From the NCBI RefSeq assembly GCF_028372415.1, contig NC_092874.1, positions 332,834,651-332,898,650 on the forward strand: a DNA stretch of 64,000 nucleotides. The letters run 5' to 3'. Numbering within the stretch: the stretch's first letter is position 1; every line of letters starts with the position of its first letter. Made by a program: the position numbers and the translations under genes. Shown in pieces: positions 58,700 to 64,000 of the stretch. The notes under the pieces were generated by a model, which searched no databases, had not been told where the DNA came from, and saw only the letters and a list, made by a program, of their open reading frames with translations. The DNA is from Notamacropus eugenii (lineage: Eukaryota; Chordata; Mammalia; Diprotodontia; Macropodidae).

Positions 58700-58914
58700 C
58701 TGGAAAAGAAAGAGGAAATTGTGTTACAGCAACAGACAGCCCTCTCTAGGGCTGTGTGGTTATTGCTCAGGGACATTCCCATATTAGCGGTCTATCCTAA
58801 AGAAATTGAATCTAATAAGTAACTCACTGGCCCCTTCCAAAAAAGTGTGATACAGGGGAAAGCACTCAGACTTGGAGTCAAGGATCCAGGAACTTTTTCT
58901 TCATCTGTAAAATG

Positions 58915-60115
58915 ACAGGGTTAGGCTTGTCAGTTCCCTATATATCTTGGATATTAAGTATCCAATCTGGTATATTTGATCAAAACTTTCCCCCGATTGA
59001 TAGCTTCATTTGTCCTAGCTGCACAGATTTTGTTTCTGTAAAAGATTTTACATTTTCTTTTTTGATCAAAACTATCTTTTTAAAAAAGTATTTTGCAACT
59101 CCCTCTATTCCCTGCTTGGTGAAGAAGGTCTTCCAATTTTTTACATGAACTTTTATATTTAAGTTCCTATCTACCTATAACATAGTTGCTGTTCGGTTGT
59201 TTCAGTCATGTCTGACTCTTCATGACTCCATTTGAGGTTTTCTTGGTAAAGACACTGGAGTGGTTTGCCATTTCCTTCTCCAGCTCATTTTACAGGTGAG
59301 GAAATTGAGGCAAACAGGGTTTAAGCGATTTGGCCAGGGTTACACAGCTTTGTCCATGGTGTCTCTAGGTGCTACTGGAGCACAGGTATAATAGATGGTA
59401 TAAGAGTCTGGGCTAAACTTAACCTCTGCCAAACTACCCTCCAATCATTCCAGTAGTCTTTCTTGAAAAAATTCTAGGAGTCTTTCCCCCAACTGCTTAT
59501 ATTCTCAGTTGAGTCTCAACACAACTTCTGTATTCAATTGCTTCTGAGTCTTGCTTATCTGATCTGATCCAATGATTTATTTTTCTACCAGAGTTTTGAG
59601 AATTAAGACTATAATGTCTGAGATTTGGTTATATCCTCTTCATTTCTGCTTCCCCCCTCCTTCTTTTCATTATCTTGAGATTCTAAGCTTTCTGGTTTTT
59701 CTAAATGAATTTTGTTATTATTTGGTCTAGTTCTATCCACTCCCTAAATTAGGTAGCAGATTCAAATGGATCTGTAACTTCATCAATGTGGATATTCCCT
59801 CCAATAATGCAGATGGCACCTCATCCATGTGTACTTATGTTGTCTGACTCTTGCCAATGTATTTTCATTAGGGTAACACAGGGGTTCATCCACTGAGCTA
59901 GGAGTGGGGACTCATTTTTGTTTTTGTGAAGCCAAATCATGAATAATGAATCTCTCTTACGTTATTTAAATCTTTTAAAGTGTTTTGTAGTTGAATTTGG
60001 TATCTTGAATATTGATAGGTTAAATGATTCCCAGTTATTTTAAGCATTTTATAGTTATTTTGAGTGGAATTTCTCTTTATAGCATTTTTTTCTCCTGACA
60101 ACAGAAATTTTCCCA
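58915..60115 (-). mobile_element. L1 ORF2 fragment, old, with SINE inside
   Basis: AAATGAATTTTGTTATTATT and GGTCTAGTTCTATCC, then TTTTATAGTTATTTTGAGTG follow antisense marsupial L1 ORF2 (region before the 3' end). A SINE interrupts at 59180-59370. Confidence 0.55.
59180..59370 (-). repeat. tRNA-headed marsupial SINE, 5'-truncated
   Basis: GTTGCTGTTCGGTTGTTTCAG, GGAGTGGTTTGCCATTTCC, GGGTTACACAGCTTT. Confidence 0.88.
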
Positions 60116-60189
60116 GACTGTTCTATAGAAGTCAGAGTATTCTGTGAATTCCTCTCCAACCAATTAGATTTAGGTCATCTAGTCATATG

Positions 60190-60360
60190 ATTTTAGATCT
60201 AGCACTGGAAAAGACTTTTGAGACCATCTACTTACAACTACTGAATTTTACAGATAAGAAATTGGGGAACAGTGAGGTTAAGTGACTGGCCTAAAGTTAC
60301 AGGTGGTAAGTAGCAGACCTGGGACTCGAACCCATTCTTCTGACTCTAAATCCAGGCCTC
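60190..60360. repeat. Old SINE-like repeat
   Basis: Same series as 26108-26312: CACTGGAAAAGACTTTTGAG, CTGACTCTAAATCCAGGCC. Confidence 0.45.
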
Positions 60361-60619
60361 TTTTCCCAGCTTCCATTAGCGTGTCAAAGGTTGCTGGTCA
60401 TGAACCATCATCCTACATTGCTGGGCTCAGTACACAGTGACATAGCATGTCAGATGTACCACATTCTCCATAACGAAATGCAAGCTATATTGCTACTTTG
60501 TGGCTGGGATGACTGCCCAGTTTGCTGCTGACCACCATCTTGCTTCTTTTTTAAAATATCATATTGCCTCCCAAGATTTCAGGAAAGAAAATAGCTTGCT
60601 GGATTACCACCTTCTACTT

Positions 60620-60925
60620 TTCCATTTTTTCCTAAAATTTATTTACATATGTTGTTTTGAGGCAACAGGCATATCCCAACAATTTCTTGGCTTCATAGGC
60701 TGCCAGGGACAAATCATTAAGTGTTCAGCCTATTTTTGATGAGTATCTCTATATTTAACTAGGCTCATCCTCAGAATGCCAACATGATCTGTTGTTGCCA
60801 GGCCCATATCTGAAGTCTTGCCAGCAGGATATAACTTACTAGAGTTTGTTCTCTGCTGCCACAGCATTTGAGAACCCACAGTCATCTTTAATTCACTATG
60901 AGGCATAAGAGCTGAACTTTGAGGA
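60620..60925 (-). mobile_element. RTE 5' region fragment
   Basis: GTTGTTGCCAGGCCCATATC and ATTTGAGAACCCACAG parallel the 5' part of the RTE at 54060-54180. Confidence 0.45.
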
Positions 60926-60929
60926 ATTT

Positions 60930-61595
60930 CTTCACACTACCAGGCCTGGAGTCAGGAAGATTCAATTTTGTGAATTCATATATGATCTCAAACATTTACT
61001 ACCTGTGTGACCCTGGGCAAGTCACTTGATCTCTATTTGCCTTGTTCATCCTTCATTTTGAAGAGGGCTGATGACATCATGGAGTGATGTCTTGACTTGC
61101 ACACTGGATTCAAATGAGGCAGAGATGCACAAAGTTGTCAGCCTCACTTTCTCTTCTAGGGCCACTTAAGTCCAGTGGCAAGACAAGAGTCAGGACAACT
61201 GACTGGCAGTGTCCTGGGATGCAGTGGAAGACCTTGGCATCTTCAATGTCTGACCAAGCTCTAGGTGATCCACAGCACATGCCTCAGTCACATTCATGGC
61301 ACAAATTGTTCTCATCTGCCATTCCACCAGGGGAACTCTTCTCATGCATCCCCCTAACTCACTGATGGGTTTGAGCCCTGTTCGTTACTTACTCTCAACC
61401 TAGTTTAGCCCAGTTTTTACCAGAGTGTGGTCGCTGCACATGCTACAGCTTTCTGAAGTCAAAGTCAAGAGTCGAGTGGGTAAAAGATGGGCACCAAAAG
61501 TGGATAAGCAGCCCTGAAAAGGCCTTGGCAAGCCCTCACCCGAGGGGCTGAACACCCCCCAAACAACTGTCCTCATCACTGTCATCAGTATTTGC
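60930..61595 (+). repeat. SINE joined to RTE-derived sequence
   Basis: A SINE head (GGCCTGGAGTCAGGAAGATT, GACCCTGGGCAAGTCACTT) is followed at 61045 by CATCCTTCATTTTGAAGAGG and GCACAAAGTTGTCAGCCTCA, a marsupial RTE-type repeat of about 300 bases. Confidence 0.6.
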
Positions 61596-61599
61596 CTTA

Positions 61600-61695
61600 A
61601 TCCATTAGAGAAGGAAATGGCCCAGCATTCCATTATCTTTGCCATGAAAACCCATGATGGGATCATGAAGAGCTGAACACGACTGAACAACAAAG
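61600..61695 (+). repeat. SINE tail fragment
   Basis: GAGAAGGAAATGGCCCAGCA, GAACACGACTGAACAACAAAG is the RTE-like SINE tail. Confidence 0.75.
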
Positions 61696-61719
61696 TGTTC
61701 CTGTTTGAATCACTATAGT

Positions 61720-62480
61720 TATTGTGTCTCATATTCTCCTGGTTCTGCTTGCTTCAATTCTCATGTTTTCCATGCTTGTCTGAATTTTTCATGTTCTTAC
61801 AGAGCAATAATATTCCTCTACATTCTTGTGCCACAATCTGTCTAGCTACTCTCTAAAGAGCATCTACCTTCCTCCCAGTTCTTGGTGACCACAGAAAGTG
61901 CTACTACTAATATACTGGAGTACACAGAACCCTTCTATCTTTGAACTCCTTGAGGTACACACCTAGTACCAAGATCTTTGAGTCAAACATACTTCAGTTA
62001 CTTTCTTAACATAATGCCAGATTGCTTTCCAGAATCAATCAATTCACAGCTCCAACAAGAGTGAATGAGTGCACCCATCTCTCCATGACCCCTCCAACAA
62101 TGACTTTCTATCATCTTTGTGAATTAGCGGGGTGTGAGGGAAGCCCCAGATTTTTTTCCTTAAATTTATGTTTCTCTTAATAATGTTTTCATAAAATTTT
62201 TCATAATTCATAATTCTTTTGAGAACTATTTGTTCATACCCTTTGACTACACAGTCTTTTCGGTGGAAAGCAAAAGCTTTCCAACTCGGCATAATCAAAA
62301 TTATGGGTTTTACCTTTTTTTATCTGTAGTCCCTAGTTTGGTTATAGACATAGTTGCAAAAGATACTTGAACTTGTTCTTTTCTAATTCTTTATGGTGGG
62401 ACCTTTTATATTTAGGTTGCATATCCATTTTGAGTTTATTGAGGAACATAGTGTCTACTTACAGCTTTCTTTTTATCTTT
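61720..62480 (-). mobile_element. L1 ORF2 3' part
   Basis: CAATTCACAGCTCCAACAAG, TTTGTTCATACCCTTTGACT, TTTAGGTTGCATATCCATTT match antisense L1 order. Confidence 0.65.
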
Positions 62481-62769
62481 TATGTAACTATTGTACTTGT
62501 ATATATATGTGTATATATACACACATATTATATATGTACAGACATATAGATGTATACATATGTTGTCTCCCCACTCAAATGTAAGCTCCTTGAGGGATGG
62601 GGTCTTTTTTTGCTTTTTATTTGTGTCTCCACTACTTACTACAGTGGTTAGAATATATTAAGTACTTAGTTAACAAAATTTGTCTGTTGATTAGAAGATA
62701 GACAGTACATGTCAATGTACACTTGTGTAAGTTTAATAATTGTTAACAAAAAGGCTGTATTCTCTAACT

Positions 62770-63640
62770 TTAATAGTTCAGTAAAAACACATCCATATTA
62801 TGCTCAAAGGGCTATAAAACAGTATCTACCCTTTGATCCAGCAATACTAGTACCAGGTTTGTATCCCAAAGAGATACCAAAAAAAGGGAAGGAAAAGGAC
62901 CAACACGTACAAAACTATTTATAGCAGTTCTTTTTGTGGTGGCAAAGAATTGGAAATTGAGGGGAGGGATGCCCATCAACTGAGGAACAGCAGAACAAGT
63001 TGTAGTATATAATTGTGATGGAATACTACTATGCTATAAGAAATGATGAGCAGGATGATTCTGGAAAACCTGGAAAGACTGACATGAACTGATGCAAAGG
63101 GAAGTAAGAAGAACCAGAACAGCGTACAGAGCAACAGCAATACCGTATGATGATCAAGTGTGAATGACTTAGCTGTTCTCTGCAATACAATGATCCAAAT
63201 CAATTACAAAGGACTCACGATGAAAAATGCTGTCCACTTCTAGAGAAAGAACTGACGGAGTCCGAATGCAGACTGAAGTATACTTTTTAAAACTTTCTTT
63301 ATTTTTCTTGCTTTTTTTGCAGGTGGTCTGTGTTTTCTTGTGCAACATAGCTAACACAGAAATGTTTGCATGACTACACATGTATAATGTATGTAAAAAT
63401 TGTTTGCCTTCTCAAGGAGGTGGGAGAAGAAGGGAGAGAGAGACCTGGGAACTCAGAATCTTAAAAAAATGAAAAGTCTTGGGGAGGGGGTAGAGGAAGG
63501 AGGCAGAGAAAATTTAAAACTTATGGAAATGAATACTGAAAACTAAAAATAAAATAAAATTTTGTAAATGACTATTAAAATTGTTATTACATGTAACTGG
63601 GGAAAAAAGAAAATAGAATTTTTTTTTTTAAATCAGCCAA
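62770..63640 (+). mobile_element. L1 3' end, near complete 3' UTR
   Basis: CCCTTTGATCCAGCAATACT (end of ORF2, PFDPAI), GGCAAAGAATTGGAAATTGA, CTAGAGAAAGAACTGACGGA, A-rich end. Confidence 0.85.
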
Positions 63641-63724
63641 AAAAAACCCAAACCAAAACAAAACACTGTCCATTATGTTTGACCCTATTCCTGCTGTCTC
63701 ACGGTGCTGACCTTATGTATATAC

Positions 63725-63895
63725 ACGTTGTGGGCATTGTGCCTGTTGTTCTTTCAGTTCTCCTCTCTTCACTCTGCATCGCTCTATGTCTTTCCGTCTT
63801 TCTCTGAATTCTTCATATTTGTCATTCCTTACTGCAAAGTAATACTCCATTACATTCATCATTTATTCAGCCATTTCCCAGTTAGTTTCTTTGAT
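63725..63895 (-). mobile_element. L1 3' fragment, older
   Basis: CTTCACTCTGCATCGCTCTA, AGTAATACTCCATTACATTC, TTCAGCCATTTCCCAGTTAG. Confidence 0.65.
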
Positions 63896-64000
63896 TTATC
63901 ATTCCCATTTTACAGGTCAGAAAATTAGATTGTAAGATAGTCTTGCTACAAGTGACAGAAGCAGGATCTCTGATGACACTCCAATCCCAGACCTCTTTCT

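Noticed and set aside
58700-64000. Search for TPGS2 exon 1
   Set aside because: No minus-strand segment encoding the expected EKLTLGITRIL-like stretch was found. The region is mostly L1, RTE and SINE, so exon 1 is probably outside.

Overview
The window looks like nuclear DNA of a marsupial. The evidence is its repeats: many copies of a tRNA-headed SINE with an RTE-like tail, marsupial-style L1 3' ends, RTE-clade LINEs, and a very heavy load of old L2, MIR/CORE-SINE and CR1/L3 pieces. I cannot name the species. There is no bacterial, organellar or CRISPR content, and no tRNA or rRNA gene apart from SINE heads.

Two host genes are visible and they converge. On the plus strand (coding 4430-27857) is an aquaglyceroporin closest to AQP7. 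Seven coding exons join in frame with GT-AG borders to give 362 residues, followed by a poly(A) signal 10 bases after the stop. On the minus strand (58699 down to 39971) is TPGS2, subunit 2 of the tubulin polyglutamylase complex. Its last six coding exons (265 residues) are present and its first exon lies beyond the right edge. About 12 kb of repeat-rich DNA separates the two 3' ends.

Layout: 1-4400 is upstream DNA with L2, SINEs and a long (TG)n. 4.4-15.4 kb is AQP7 intron 1, holding an RTE piece, a 2.3 kb antisense L2 with endonuclease and reverse transcriptase remnants, a purine tract, an antisense L1 end and a solo LTR inside a SINE. 15.4-27.9 kb holds the other AQP7 exons, with an imperfect palindrome just after exon 4 and an L1 nested in an L2. 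27.9-39.3 kb is intergenic: L2, an inverted LINE pair, a 180-bp hAT miniature element with a perfect 8-bp target duplication, and an L1 nested in a MIR. 39.3-58.7 kb is TPGS2 with introns containing L2 and a degraded antisense RTE element. 58.7-64 kb is L1, RTE and SINE sequence, probably TPGS2 intron 1.

The two genes have unrelated jobs (glycerol/water transport; glutamate side chains on microtubules), so their adjacency is positional. The most interesting points are the AQP7-TPGS2 linkage (in human, AQP7 lies beside AQP3 on chromosome 9 and TPGS2 on chromosome 18), the altered first NPA box (NSA), and an antisense solo LTR carrying five perfect octamer motifs about 410 bases before AQP7 exon 2. 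I found no new multi-gene system.
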